From Dokdonia sp. 4H-3-7-5 (GTDB lineage Bacteria; Bacteroidota; Bacteroidia; Flavobacteriales; Flavobacteriaceae): DNA of 64,000 nucleotides. Shown piece after piece: positions 34,813 through 45,400 of the stretch. The notes under the pieces are model-generated. The model searched no databases and was not told the DNA's origin. It saw only the letters and a program-made list of their open reading frames with translations. The stretch lies in NCBI RefSeq assembly GCF_000212355.1, contig NC_015496.1, positions 3,008,001-3,072,000 on the forward strand. The letters are read 5' to 3'. A program made the position numbers and the translations under genes. The stretch's first letter is position 1; each line of letters opens with the position of its first letter.

Positions 34813-35385
34813 TTGGACGAAATACGCACCTATATAAACCAGTTTGCTCCCGTATCTGATATAGATTGGAAACTTTTTACATCAAAGCTTGTAGAACGCA
34901 CGTTCAAAAAGAAAGAAACCATTCTTGAAGCTGGTGTAACAGAAAACTATATTTCCTTTATTAAGGAAGGTTCTGTACGTTTATTTATACCAAAGGAATC
35001 ATCAGATAAAGAAATCACCTTTGGCTTTTGTTTTGAAAACCAATTTGTGAGTGCATATGATTCGTTTTTAGTTCAAGAACCATCAGATCATTCTGTTCAG
35101 GCGCTTGTCGATACCGTGATTTTGAGTGTTTCTTATAAGGATTTACAAGAAATTTACGAGAAAACGGCCATTGGTAATCTTATAGGCAGACTTACTGCCG
35201 AAAGTCTTTTTATTACCAAATCAAAAAGACTACAATCACTCCTAGATCAAACTGCCGAAGAGCGTTATTTGAGCATCTTTAAAGAACGCCCTCAGTTACT
35301 TAAGGAAATTCCTCTTAAATATATCAGCTCATACATAGGCGTGACGCCACAGGCTTTAAGCCGCATTCGCAAACGTATTAGTTAA
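34813..35385 (+). CDS. CRP/FNR-family transcriptional regulator
   Basis: 190 residues from a TTG start (no ATG precedes the conserved N-terminus). A cyclic-nucleotide-binding-like beta-roll (about 25-115: ETILEAGVTENYISFIKEGSVRLF), a dimer helix (about 115-145) and a C-terminal helix-turn-helix (about 163-185, ISSYIGVTPQALSRIRKR). The residues that bind cAMP in CRP are not clear, and no Fe-S cysteine cluster is present, so the effector is unknown. Divergent from the EamA transporter and upstream of a fatty-acid desaturase that starts 50 bases later with its own promoter. Confidence 0.9.
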   Translation: MDEIRTYINQFAPVSDIDWKLFTSKLVERTFKKKETILEAGVTENYISFIKEGSVRLFIPKESSDKEITFGFCFENQFVSAYDSFLVQEPSDHSVQALVDTVILSVSYKDLQEIYEKTAIGNLIGRLTAESLFITKSKRLQSLLDQTAEERYLSIFKERPQLLKEIPLKYISSYIGVTPQALSRIRKRIS

Positions 35386-35395
35386 TACAGGTTCA

Positions 35396-35426
35396 TTGTC
35401 TGGCATTATTTGTGAAAGTACCTTTG
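35396..35426 (+). promoter_or_regulatory. Promoter of the desaturase gene
   Basis: TTG at 35396-35398, 20-base spacer, TACCTTTG at 35419-35426. The ATG follows 10 bases later, so the transcript would be nearly leaderless. Confidence 0.6.
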
Positions 35427-35435
35427 TAAAAAAAA

Positions 35436-36191
35436 ATGCTTATAATATTCTTTATAGTAATCCTCTGGTATAGCGGGTTATTTTTTCAGTCATTCTTTCT
35501 CCATAGATATGCAGCTCACCAGACATTTACAATGTCTAAAACCACAGAAAAAATCACATTTATATTAACCTGGCTTTTTCAAGGACCAAGTTACCTAAGT
35601 GCTTATGGTTATGGGATTATGCACCGCATGCATCATGCTTATACAGACACAGAAAAGGATCCTCACTCCCCTTCTTATGATGCAAACCTTTTTGCAATGA
35701 TGTGGAAGACTAAGACTATTTATCAAGATATAAATAACGATCGTATTGAGGTAGACCCTAAGTTTAAGAAAAACGTACCACAGTGGAAGAGTTTTGACAC
35801 TTTCGCTAGCTCGCGTCTATCACGCTTACTTTGGGTAGGTTTATATATCGCTTTCTTTGCCGTATTTGCAACAGCATGGTGGCAGTGGTTATTGTTACCT
35901 GTTGCCTTTGCGATGGCTCCTATACACGGAGTGATTATCAACTGGTTTGGTCACATTCTAGGGTATACAAATTTCAAAACTAAAGACACTTCTAAGAATT
36001 TATTCCGCTTTGACTTCTTAATGATGGGAGAAGCATATCATAACAACCACCACAAATTTGCGGCTAGGCCTAACTTTGGAGGGATACACTGGTATGAGAT
36101 TGATGTTACTTATGTAATCATGAAAGTGCTTCACCGCACAGGAGTGATAAAAATGAAACCCATCACGATAGACGTGCACTCACACCATTAA
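35436..36191 (+). CDS. Membrane fatty acyl desaturase (acyl-CoA desaturase-like)
   Basis: 251 residues with four membrane helices and the three histidine boxes of integral-membrane desaturases: His23 and His28 (HRYAAH), His63, His66 and His67 (HRMHHAY), and His202, His205 and His206 (YHNNHHKF), which bind the di-iron centre. It would introduce a double bond into a fatty acyl chain in the inner membrane, plausibly for membrane-fluidity control. Electron donor unknown. The stop overlaps the stop of the convergent msrA gene by a few bases. Confidence 0.92.
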   Translation: MLIIFFIVILWYSGLFFQSFFLHRYAAHQTFTMSKTTEKITFILTWLFQGPSYLSAYGYGIMHRMHHAYTDTEKDPHSPSYDANLFAMMWKTKTIYQDINNDRIEVDPKFKKNVPQWKSFDTFASSRLSRLLWVGLYIAFFAVFATAWWQWLLLPVAFAMAPIHGVIINWFGHILGYTNFKTKDTSKNLFRFDFLMMGEAYHNNHHKFAARPNFGGIHWYEIDVTYVIMKVLHRTGVIKMKPITIDVHSHH

Positions 36192-36688
36192 AAATCGACC
36201 ATTCTGTGAGCAAACGTATTCTTAAGTTCCCCCAGCTTAGGTGATATGTAACGCTCACAGAAGGGTTTATTTGGATTTTTCTTGTAATAATTTGTAATCT
36301 CTTCTCTTGAAGGATTAAAGTCTTTAAAAGGCAATACAGTAGTAATTATCTTTTCTTCGTTACTTTTTTGTAAACTATTTAATACCGCTTTCGCGAAAGC
36401 GTTATCCCGAACATTATAAACATACACTGCAGATCGATATGTATCTCGCATGCTGTGCATCTTTGTACTCTTATGCGTAAGAAGATGAATTTCGATTAAA
36501 ACCTCCAACGGTATGACGTTCCTATCATAATGCACAATAACAGCCTCAGAAAAGGAAGCGTTTATACCCTCTGAAGCAATGTACCCTTGCTCTACATTTA
36601 CAACACCCAGTAAGGACTGGAAGACCGCCTCTGTGCACCAGTGACAGCCGCCACCAAATCCTATTTTATGTATTTCCTTGTCTTGCAA
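36188..36688 (-). CDS. msrA: Peptide-methionine (S)-S-oxide reductase, divergent
   Basis: Repairs oxidised methionine in proteins. 166 residues from a TTG at 36688, placed exactly after the TAA of mqo. The catalytic Cys is in GGGCHWCTEAVFQ; the usual GCFWC has His for Phe. Glu (E of TEAVF), and the THKSTKMHSMRDTYRS segment, which aligns with HDPTxxNxQGxDxGxQYRS, are recognisable but diverged. Because mqo and msrA abut, they should be one transcript with translational coupling. A palindrome copy inside the gene is read as NAFAKAV. Confidence 0.88.
   Translation of the reverse strand: MQDKEIHKIGFGGGCHWCTEAVFQSLLGVVNVEQGYIASEGINASFSEAVIVHYDRNVIPLEVLIEIHLLTHKSTKMHSMRDTYRSAVYVYNVRDNAFAKAVLNSLQKSNEEKIITTVLPFKDFNPSREEITNYYKKNPNKPFCERYISPKLGELKNTFAHRMVDF
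36386..36401. repeat. Iterated palindrome, perfect 16-mer (coding)
   Basis: CGCTTTCGCGAAAGCG in msrA, read on the minus strand as NAFAKAV. Confidence 0.95.
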
Positions 36689-38176
36689 TTAATCTAGGTT
36701 CAATAATGTAGAGGTTCGTTTTAACTCACGGTTAAAATGCTCTTTTGTTATTTCCTGCTTATAGCTAGGTACAATCTCACTCAAACGTTGTTTACCCTCA
36801 GCTGTTTCCATAATCTCCGGAAATGCCTTCTCTAGTACGTCTAGCATAATTCTAGGCGCTGTAGATGCTCCTGGTGAAGCCCCGAGTAAACAAGTAATCT
36901 TCCCATCAGAACCACTTACGATTTGAGTACCAAATTCAAGTTTACCACCTTCAAACTCATCTCGTTTTATGGTTTGTACGCGCTGTCCAGCCACTTCTAT
37001 ACGCCAGTCTTCATTTTTTGCATCTTTTATAAAAGTGCGTAGGTCTTTCATGCGATCGTCAAAGTTCATGGTGATCTGACCTATCAAATATTTGGTGAGA
37101 TCTAGATTATGCCAGAAAGCACCAAGCATAGAAGGTATATTTTTAAACGTCACACTGTCGAGCAAGTCAAAATTAGATCCTTCCTTTAAAAACTTAGGGC
37201 TAAAACCAGCAAAGGGACCAAACATTAATTGTCGCTCTCCATCTACATATCTAGTATCTAGATGCGGCATGCTCATAGGTGGTGCGCCCTCGCCTGCCTT
37301 GCTGTACACCTTTGCATAATGCTGATCTATAATTTCCTTGTTCTTACAAACAAGCCATTCTCCACTTACGGGAAAACCACCAAAACCATCTTTCTCTTCT
37401 ATTTCAACGGTTTCTAGCAGCAGTAAAGCACCACCACCAGCACCTATAAAGATATGATCTGCTTCTATAGATTGCTTAGTTCCTGTTTTTAAATCTTTTG
37501 TAATTGCTGTCCAATTCCCATTTTCAAGCGGATCGAGATCTTTTACTTCTTTATGGAAATGAACAGGAGTATCAAATTCTGTTTCTAGAATCTCATATAA
37601 TCGCTTTGTAAGAACGCCAAAGTTAACTTCTGTCCCTCGATCTATACGCGACCCTGCCATCACCTCATCCTCTGTGCGCCCCCTCATGATAAGCGGGAAC
37701 CACTCCTTCATTTTTGATACGTTACGAGTAAACTCAATAGTATCAAACATAAAGTGATCTTTAAACGCCTCATAACGCTTCTCTAGATAATCTGCGTTCT
37801 TTTCTCCAGTCACCCAACTATGATGTGGGATAGACTTTAAAAATGCTTGAGGATCCTCTATAAGACCTTCTTCTACAAGATGCGCCCAGAACTGCTTTGT
37901 GATTTCAAACTGTTCGCATATTTTAATTGCCTTATCAATAGAAACAGAACCATCACTTTCTTCAGGGCAGTAATTGAGTTCGCAAAGAGCAGAATGACCC
38001 GTTCCTGCATTATTCCATGCCGCCGAACTCTCTTGAGCTACATCTCCTAATCGTTCTAAAATTAAGATGCTCAATTCTGGTTTTATCATTTTGGCTAGCA
38101 ATGCCAGATTTGCACTCATAATTCCTCCGCCTACACAAATGAGGTCGTAATGTTGTTTTGGGATGGCTCCAGTCAT
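36689..38176 (-). CDS. mqo: Malate:quinone oxidoreductase
   Basis: FAD-dependent, membrane-associated enzyme that oxidises malate to oxaloacetate and passes electrons to menaquinone, linking the TCA cycle to respiration. 495 residues, the usual length. FAD-binding ICVGGGIMSANLALLA at the N-terminus and family motifs ESSAAWNNAGTGHSALCELNY and FGPFAGFSPKFLKEGSN are intact; CLLGASPGASTAPRIMLDVL near the end is also typical. A -7-like TATCTTTA lies on the minus strand at 38201-38194. Its stop abuts the msrA start. Confidence 0.97.
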   Translation of the reverse strand: MTGAIPKQHYDLICVGGGIMSANLALLAKMIKPELSILILERLGDVAQESSAAWNNAGTGHSALCELNYCPEESDGSVSIDKAIKICEQFEITKQFWAHLVEEGLIEDPQAFLKSIPHHSWVTGEKNADYLEKRYEAFKDHFMFDTIEFTRNVSKMKEWFPLIMRGRTEDEVMAGSRIDRGTEVNFGVLTKRLYEILETEFDTPVHFHKEVKDLDPLENGNWTAITKDLKTGTKQSIEADHIFIGAGGGALLLLETVEIEEKDGFGGFPVSGEWLVCKNKEIIDQHYAKVYSKAGEGAPPMSMPHLDTRYVDGERQLMFGPFAGFSPKFLKEGSNFDLLDSVTFKNIPSMLGAFWHNLDLTKYLIGQITMNFDDRMKDLRTFIKDAKNEDWRIEVAGQRVQTIKRDEFEGGKLEFGTQIVSGSDGKITCLLGASPGASTAPRIMLDVLEKAFPEIMETAEGKQRLSEIVPSYKQEITKEHFNRELKRTSTLLNLD

Positions 38177-38275
38177 AGTAATTTTTTACACTCTAAAGAT
38201 ATTAATAAGCTTGTTGAGTTTGAGTAAAACATCAAAAAAGAATGAGTCGGTAAAGATTGTAAATAATAACAATTA

Positions 38276-38290
38276 CGCTTTCGCGAAAGC
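38276..38290. repeat. Iterated palindrome, 15-base copy
   Basis: CGCTTTCGCGAAAGC then C; right arm one base short. Upstream of mqo. Confidence 0.93.
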
Positions 38291-38721
38291 CTAAAAAGGC
38301 AACACAACAATCTCACAAATATCATAAATTTACACTTTTAGTCTTGTCTAAAAATTAACCTAATACAGCAATCAAAAACCTCAAAATGACTACTCTTTTC
38401 ACTTTGCACTTATCATCACAAATTATCTTAAAATCTCTGATGCCAATCTTAAATAGCTATTCTTTATGATTAAACAATAACTTTAAAAATACTATACAAC
38501 TAATTGATTTTAATAATTTTACTATCATTTTAAACTCTAAATAGATAACGTCTATAGTTAGCAATTACTGATGATTCATTTGCCATTGATTTGCTAAACA
38601 AAAGTCTTAAACAAGCATTATTTATTGAGTCTGAGGATTCAAAAATTAAGTGCAATTTGCTATCTATTCTGCTTTAGAATATTCCGAAACTTACTAGCTT
38701 TACATCCAGAATGTATTGTAC

Positions 38722-38758
38722 AAAAAAGAGGCGATGATTATAAAATCATCGCCTCTTT
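38722..38758 (-). terminator. Rho-independent terminator (minus strand)
   Basis: 15-bp stem AAAGAGGCGATGATT / AATCATCGCCTCTTT with a 4-base loop; the T-run is on the minus strand, ending the FAD oxidoreductase gene. Confidence 0.92.
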
Positions 38759-38783
38759 CAAGTATTAATTTATGTTTCTGAAG

Positions 38784-40037
38784 TTACTTTAGAAGTCCTT
38801 CTATTTTTTCGATTACACCTTCTGCTGCTCTCTCCCCAGAAACCATTGCTGCATTTAATGATCCATTTAATAAATGATCACCAGCAAGAAAAATGTTGTT
38901 AGTAAGCTGCGTTTCTGATGGCGCGCAATTGTTACGGAGATTGCTAAGCTCAGGTAATGCTTTTCTTATTTCATATGATTTGAGAAAAGTAGTCCCTTTT
39001 ATACCACAATACGTACTGAGCTCTGATGACACCATTGCGCTAAGCGCTTCCACGCTCAAATCATTATGATCTACCACGGTAACAGATAATAAACTTTTTG
39101 CACCTGTTGTAACAGTTTCTAGCGTGTCGTGATAGAATATATTGTTAATTCTAGTATTCTCATCTGCCACAAGACCAATGAGCGGCTTACGATCTTTAGG
39201 AGCATCTGCTTCAAAATACAAGTTTACACATGATTTCCATGGAGTTTCTTGACCTCTGAGGTTAGGAACTATGTGACTCGCCTCTGTTGCAATGATGATG
39301 TAGTCACTCTCTAGAACCTCGCCATTTTCTAATGTGATTGTTTGCCCGGACACTTCCTTAACAGCAGTGTCTAGTCTAACCTGAGTAGTTGCTAGCTGCT
39401 CTTGTAATTGTTTTGGTATTGCTCCTATACCTGCTTTTGGCAATGTTGCCATACCAGTACCAAACATTTTATAAACGAACTCAAACATCCTGCTAGATGT
39501 TTCTAGTGAAGATTCTAAAAATATCCCACTAAAGAACGGCTTAAAGAAATCTGTAATCATCGATTTACTAAAGCCTTTATCTTGTAAATACTTTAAGGTA
39601 GTCTTTTCTTCCTCTTTAAAAATATCCTCGAGCGATTTCTTCTTAAGACTTTTATTAAGTTTCAAAATTTTGACCTTATCCCCCAGTGTACCTATAGATG
39701 AGCTCATAGTCGGGATGAGCATTTTAAAACTACGTGTAGGATCTCCTATAGATTGCGAGTTTCTATTTTTGTAAATAGTAGCTCCAGGCAAAAAAGATTG
39801 TAACTCTAGCTTTTTGTAATCGAGATACTCTTTGGCTTTCGGGTAACTCTCAAGTAACACTTGAAAACCGTGGTCTAACTGATATCCTTTTACAATATCT
39901 GTTTTTACACGTCCCCCTATGCGATCTGTCGCTTCAAGAATTATAGGTGCGTAGCCTTTTTTCTCTAAGTTAATAGCTGCAACAAGGCCGCTTATTCCAG
40001 CGCCTATGATGTAAATCTTCTGGTCGGTTTGATTCAT
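38784..40037 (-). CDS. FAD-dependent amine-oxidase-like oxidoreductase
   Basis: 417 residues. Rossmann dinucleotide motif IYIIGAGISGLVAAINLEK, followed by the RIGGRVKTD arginine motif of the flavin-containing amine oxidase/phytoene desaturase superfamily, LDHGFQVLL, and a C-terminal FAD segment (NIFLAGDHLLNGSLNAAMVSG). Members act on carotenoids, protoporphyrinogen or amines; sequence alone does not choose between these and no carotenoid genes are adjacent. Soluble, possibly membrane-associated. Single-gene unit with its own terminator. Confidence 0.88.
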   Translation of the reverse strand: MNQTDQKIYIIGAGISGLVAAINLEKKGYAPIILEATDRIGGRVKTDIVKGYQLDHGFQVLLESYPKAKEYLDYKKLELQSFLPGATIYKNRNSQSIGDPTRSFKMLIPTMSSSIGTLGDKVKILKLNKSLKKKSLEDIFKEEEKTTLKYLQDKGFSKSMITDFFKPFFSGIFLESSLETSSRMFEFVYKMFGTGMATLPKAGIGAIPKQLQEQLATTQVRLDTAVKEVSGQTITLENGEVLESDYIIIATEASHIVPNLRGQETPWKSCVNLYFEADAPKDRKPLIGLVADENTRINNIFYHDTLETVTTGAKSLLSVTVVDHNDLSVEALSAMVSSELSTYCGIKGTTFLKSYEIRKALPELSNLRNNCAPSETQLTNNIFLAGDHLLNGSLNAAMVSGERAAEGVIEKIEGLLK

Positions 40038-40152
40038 AACTCAAAAATAAGGTATGTATGTATTGTTTGGTCTGTTGGTTTGATAATTCTTGTACTATAA
40101 AAATCCCCTGGCTGTGACGTGATTTCTTTCTAATAATAGTTTGTTTCACATT

Positions 40153-40165
40153 TTCGCGAAAGCGA
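40153..40165. repeat. Iterated palindrome, partial copy
   Basis: TTTCGCGAAAGCG; full core and right arm, left arm lost. Between tamL and the FAD oxidoreductase. Confidence 0.88.
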
Positions 40166-40172
40166 GATTGTT

Positions 40173-42443
40173 TTAGAATGGATATCCAATAGCAAAGTTG
40201 AAAATAGGTTCGTCAAATTTGAAATCCCATCGCTCGCCCTCCGGTAATGATGGATCGTGAAAAGGAGCTGCGAGATCAAAACGAATCACAAAGCCCTGAA
40301 CATCTACTCTAAGTCCAAAACCACCGCCTATTCCTAATTCATTAATGAAATCTGAGGTGAACTTATCTTTACCTTCAAGATCTTCATTTTCTGTGCTATT
40401 CCATATGTTTCCAGCATCTACAAAAAAGGCACCTTTGAGATAACTGAAAATTGGGAAACGATACTCTGCATTTGCCTCTAGCCTGATGTTTCCTATTTGA
40501 TCAAAGAAGTTTCCGCTAGATTGGTTTCCAGAAGATGTTCCAGGCCCCAAAGAGCGTATTCTAAAGGCGCGCACACTATATGGCCCACCAGAATAGTATT
40601 GCTTTACAAATGGTAATATCTCTGAGTTGCCGTACGCATACCCATATCCTGCAAAGAGTCTCGTTGCGATTTTTTGCTCATTTGTAATATTAAAATGATA
40701 CCTAAAATCTACATCTAACTTAGCAAACTGTGCATATTCCAATCCTATAAATGTTTTATTTTGAGTGTCTGCATCATCTTTACCTAGCAAACTAATGGCG
40801 TTACCTGCAAGTTCAAAGTTAGAATTGAAAAATATTTGATGTGTTTTCTGGGTCTCTACCATCCCATTATACGTGAAGCTATAATTAAGTCCAGCAATAA
40901 ACTGCTGATCAAAACTCTGTCTTAACAAAGGATTTGCAGTGAGTATATCTTCAAACTCTGTCGTAGTATTAGAGAGTCTCGTATAGCTCACAGAAAGAGG
41001 ATTAATACGGTGTGTGACATATTTATTTGCATCCCACACATAACCAAATCCAGCATTACCAGACAATAAGGTGTATAATCTAGAACGGCTCAAATAATCT
41101 ACACCTAGTGCTGCAACCGTTTTTGGAATATTATACTCAAAAAAATCTGTTGAAATATCAATAGGAAATATCACTCTTGGGAATACGAGTTCGCTGGCCA
41201 GACCTAGCTCTATACTACTTAATGACTCTCCTCCTCCTAGTTGTACTTCGTATCCTGCAGATCCTGTAATATTAAGAATCTCCCCACCATTAAAGAGATT
41301 TCTATTGCTATAGGTTAGTGCTAGTCCAGGTCCAGCAAAATTATTAGACTTAGTTACTGCTTGCACTTCGGCTCTTAAGGCTCGTTTATTTAAAGGTGAT
41401 AAGTAAATATTTGCCTCAAGAATACCTAAACTATCTGTGCGCAAGCTATCAATCTCGTCATACTGGATATTTACAAATTTATAGGCTCCTATAGTAGACA
41501 GGCGTCGCGCAGTGTTACGGGAGACATCTGGATGATACAATTGTCCTTCTTCAAGTTGTACAAATGGCGCAAGGTATTTAGGTTTAAAATAAAGCTCTTC
41601 TTGAATAAAATTTAAACTATCAAAGCGAACCACATCAGATTGTAACGAGTCTTTGAGCGCATAATTAGGATACACATTTACCTTGCTTATTTTGTAAGGA
41701 ACAATGACCTTATTAGGCACATCCTTCTTAATCTTCAAGAACATATCAAAACGCTTATTGCTGTATTGATTGGTATCTATCTCAAATATTAAAAACGAAG
41801 GATTGAAGTTGTAATATCCTTTTCTTTTAAGGAGATAATCAATACGATCGCGCTCAAGTTTAAGATTAGACAAGTCATATCTCATGCCTTTTTCAAGCGG
41901 TGAGGAAGCCACCGTGCTTATCATCTCTCTATAAATAGGCGGTGATAACGTATCAAGTTGATACGTCTCCATGCGGTATGGCGTAGGTACTTTGAGGTTG
42001 TAAGTAATAGATGCTCTTTTTTTTGTCTCGCTTTCGCGAAAGCGTGAACTCACCGTACTATAGAAAAATCCGCGATTTTCTAGTCTGTTACGTAGTAATG
42101 ATTCTACTTCAAATTCTTCTACATCAGATTGATAAACAGGCTCCTCTCCTATCTTTTTATTAAGCCATTTATTGATTACTCCTGGTTTTTCACGCTGTGC
42201 TTTGTAATAAACACTTAAATAAGGATAACCTCCTAAGATTTTAGAATTAGGTGTAGGTCGCAGCACACCTTCAAGCTCTGTTTGTAGCGAACTTTGATTT
42301 GTGATGGTGCTATCTGGGGATATGACAATTTCGGCGCCAGTATATAAACGTTCTCCCTCTGGAATGTACTTTTCAACACTACACGACGCGCAAAAAGCGA
42401 TCAAAACTAGAGCTGAAAAATATGTAGATAATCGGTATTGCAC
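40173..42443 (-). CDS. tamL: Translocation and assembly module lipoprotein TamL
   Basis: 756 residues. Omp85-family outer-membrane protein with a lipoprotein signal (FCASC, lipidated Cys near 21), POTRA-like repeats (about 30-330) and a C-terminal beta-barrel (about 360-756) with the Omp85 motif VRAFRIRSLGPG and final strand FNFAIGYPF. In Bacteroidota TamL replaces TamA as the partner of TamB. It lies three bases after tamB, as expected for an operon. A palindrome copy is translated as SRFRESET inside the POTRA region. Confidence 0.92.
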   Translation of the reverse strand: MQYRLSTYFSALVLIAFCASCSVEKYIPEGERLYTGAEIVISPDSTITNQSSLQTELEGVLRPTPNSKILGGYPYLSVYYKAQREKPGVINKWLNKKIGEEPVYQSDVEEFEVESLLRNRLENRGFFYSTVSSRFRESETKKRASITYNLKVPTPYRMETYQLDTLSPPIYREMISTVASSPLEKGMRYDLSNLKLERDRIDYLLKRKGYYNFNPSFLIFEIDTNQYSNKRFDMFLKIKKDVPNKVIVPYKISKVNVYPNYALKDSLQSDVVRFDSLNFIQEELYFKPKYLAPFVQLEEGQLYHPDVSRNTARRLSTIGAYKFVNIQYDEIDSLRTDSLGILEANIYLSPLNKRALRAEVQAVTKSNNFAGPGLALTYSNRNLFNGGEILNITGSAGYEVQLGGGESLSSIELGLASELVFPRVIFPIDISTDFFEYNIPKTVAALGVDYLSRSRLYTLLSGNAGFGYVWDANKYVTHRINPLSVSYTRLSNTTTEFEDILTANPLLRQSFDQQFIAGLNYSFTYNGMVETQKTHQIFFNSNFELAGNAISLLGKDDADTQNKTFIGLEYAQFAKLDVDFRYHFNITNEQKIATRLFAGYGYAYGNSEILPFVKQYYSGGPYSVRAFRIRSLGPGTSSGNQSSGNFFDQIGNIRLEANAEYRFPIFSYLKGAFFVDAGNIWNSTENEDLEGKDKFTSDFINELGIGGGFGLRVDVQGFVIRFDLAAPFHDPSLPEGERWDFKFDEPIFNFAIGYPF
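42029..42044. repeat. Iterated palindrome, perfect 16-mer (coding)
   Basis: CGCTTTCGCGAAAGCG in tamL, minus-strand reading SRFRESE. Confidence 0.95.
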
Positions 42444-42446
42444 GTG

Positions 42447-45400
42447 CTAGTTGTTTTTATTGTTTTCAATAGTTTCCTGAGGTGGAGTTGCTTCTTTCTT
42501 GGCTTTTTCCTCCTCTACAAGCTGCTGCTGTTTCTTTCTTAAAATAGCATCCCACAGCTGACTAAATTTATTGAACTCTTGCTGAAATATTAGAGATATA
42601 CCACTTACGATTGTTTGCCCATCAATTACATTTTCAAACTCACTACGACGGAAGCCTTTAAGACGGTATTGGCCATCCTCGGTAAGCTCATACTCAAGAC
42701 TCACATTACCTATGAGCGGATTGCTCTCGCCAGAGGCACTTTGACCAGCTACATCAACACTACTGCCTACGCGTACTGTAAGCTTATCACCAAAAAACTT
42801 ACGTTGTGCTGCAATATCTAGCTGTGTACGCTCTTGTGGTGTGGTTCCTTGATAATCTGTAAAACTATCTAATCCGAAATCAAGTTGAAATCCTGTTTTT
42901 CCCAATAACTTATCAGAAAAAATATTAAGCTGATCCGATAGAGCGTCATTTAAGTTATCTCTTGCAATACTTGCAAAACCACCACGACTTCCATCAGAAT
43001 TGGAATCTGGGTAAAATCTATTTAATACAAGCAATGAGAATACCTGACGGTTGAGCTCTCCTTCTTGCTGGTTTACTTGCTGCACACGGCTATAAACTTG
43101 GCCACCTATGGCGCCTTGCTCATCTTCTGGCAAATCAAGAGCAAAATTAATTTTTGGACTCAGTAGTTCGCCATCTATATTTAAATATACTAAGAATGGT
43201 AGCTGCTGTCTGTATTTACTACTTTGAGCAGGATCTGCTCCCGCATTTGCGCTTGCCATTAAAGGTGATGCAGAAGCCTCCACTTCATATACAGCACGTA
43301 CATCAAGTTTTGCATCAAATGGATCACCAGACCAGCTTACTCTACTACCAGGATCTAATTTGAATGTGCGGTTCACTAAATTGTAAAGATTCATTTCATA
43401 CTGACCACTAGTTACGTCGTACACACCCGTGAGCGTCATTCTACCATTAGGTTGTAATGTAAAATTAAAATCTCCTTCTCCTTGTACTTTAAGATTATCA
43501 CCTGTTTCTTTATCTATAAGAACAGTTACTTGCGCTTCTTTGTTTACCTTAAAAAGTCCTTTGAAATCGAAACCTGTAATAGTTCCGGTCTCCTCTTCTG
43601 TTCTTGTAAGTATGGCATCTGGATTTTCACGATTTACAAAAACTACGATTCCGTCACTAGATTCTATATTTGCTGCCGCCGTAGGCATCACATAAGTAAC
43701 ATCTGTAGCACCTCCTACTGTCGCGTCCACTGTAACAATTGGAATTTGTAAATCCCCCTTGATACTTGCTTTTGCATCAAAAACAGCCGTACCATAAATG
43801 AAGTCATTATCTTTTGGCTTAGCATTTAAAGCTTGAAAATCTTTTGCGTTGATTGTTAAATCAAAAGATGGGTTAATAAAACTCTCCGTACCAATGAGCC
43901 CAGAGACTACAAGTGTGTTTTGTTTTTCATCTAATACTGTAAAATTAGACATTGAGATTTCATCGTTATCTAAGGAGATTGTTTCGTTCTTTAAAGAAAA
44001 AGGAGCATTAAGCTTTGACACTATAAATCCAGCATTCTTAAACCTCAAAAATCCTTGATATTCTAAGCTTGCTAGTGCCCCATTTAATTTAAAATTACCC
44101 TCAAGACTTCCTGAGCCATCTTTAAGCTCTCCAAGTGAAAAGCCATCTATAGCTTCCATTTTAATCTCGTTAATATCGAGATCCATGTTAATTAATGCGC
44201 CATCTACATCTGCTACATAATCACCTGTAAGATCAAGATCAACACTTCCACCCTGAATGCCCAAATTAAAATCATAACGGTCTCCATTGAGTGACCTACC
44301 TGTAAGCTCTGCTGTACCTAAATTTTCTCCTAATAAACCAAGATTTTCTACATATAAGTCAGCCAAGAAACCTAAATCTCCAAATGGCTCCTCTAATACC
44401 AGATCGCCGTTAAGATTTCCAGTAGCTAGTTGCTCATTTGGATTGAGATAAGCTAAGAATTCGCTAATCTTAAAATTCCTAAAATCTATTGCAATATGGT
44501 CTTTCTCAATGGTAGGAAGCTTATCTGTAATCTCTACTGATTGGGTATTTCGCTTAAAGCGAAAATCATTAAAGGATAATTTTTTATCTGTGATGAGGAC
44601 TTCATTAGTAACAGGGATTCCCCATTGTTTTTTATTAAAAATCAAACTATCTCTCAATACATGAAAACGGAGATTTTCTCTACTTCCTGTAATTTCAGAT
44701 TGAACTTGTATAAGTTTATCCCCTCCAGCATAAGCAAGAAAGTCTAATGCTAGCTCATTATTCGTTTGATTACCGCTTATCTCTGTACGTTGAATAGCAA
44801 ATGGTCCAGCTTTAATTCCTTTAAAGCCTAGATTGAAATTAAAATCATCCTTATCTGTATTCATTACAAAAGCAAGACTATCAATCTCATTACCTCCATA
44901 ATTAACATGTGGTGCTTTAATAGAAGCATTTAAGACACGCTCTGCTTGCGCAAAGTCTAGATCAATTGATACCGTATCAAGATCTTTCATGTTTACTAAA
45001 AAGACTTCATTAAGTAAAGGAGACTGTCTGATTTTTCCTTTGAGAATAAGGTTTACAGGGTTTGCTAGCGTATCTGCAACAGCCACATCTCTATAAAAAT
45101 AGCTATAAATATGATCCTGAAGTGCTGTTGTTATGCGTGCTGGATCTGCATTTGATTTTAAATCAAGATTCATGATTTTATTATCAAAAGTAACTGAGGT
45201 ACTATCTGGGCGAACTCTCGCAGTACCATCTAGGTTCCCAATGAGGTATGAGCGGTCATCATAAACAACAATACCATCATCCATCGTAGCAGCTACGTCA
45301 TAACTCGTTGCATTACCCTTAAAATTTCCTTTTAGTTTAAAACCTGTGCGCACATCTCTTTGCATGAGACCAAGCGCTTGAAGATCTGCTCCTATGATGT

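Larger units (their letters stand above)
38177..38783. other. Intergenic region of about 600 bases
   Basis: Very AT-rich, no open frame of note on either strand. It holds the mqo promoter region, a palindrome copy at 38276 and the terminator at 38722-38758; I see nothing else. Confidence 0.7.
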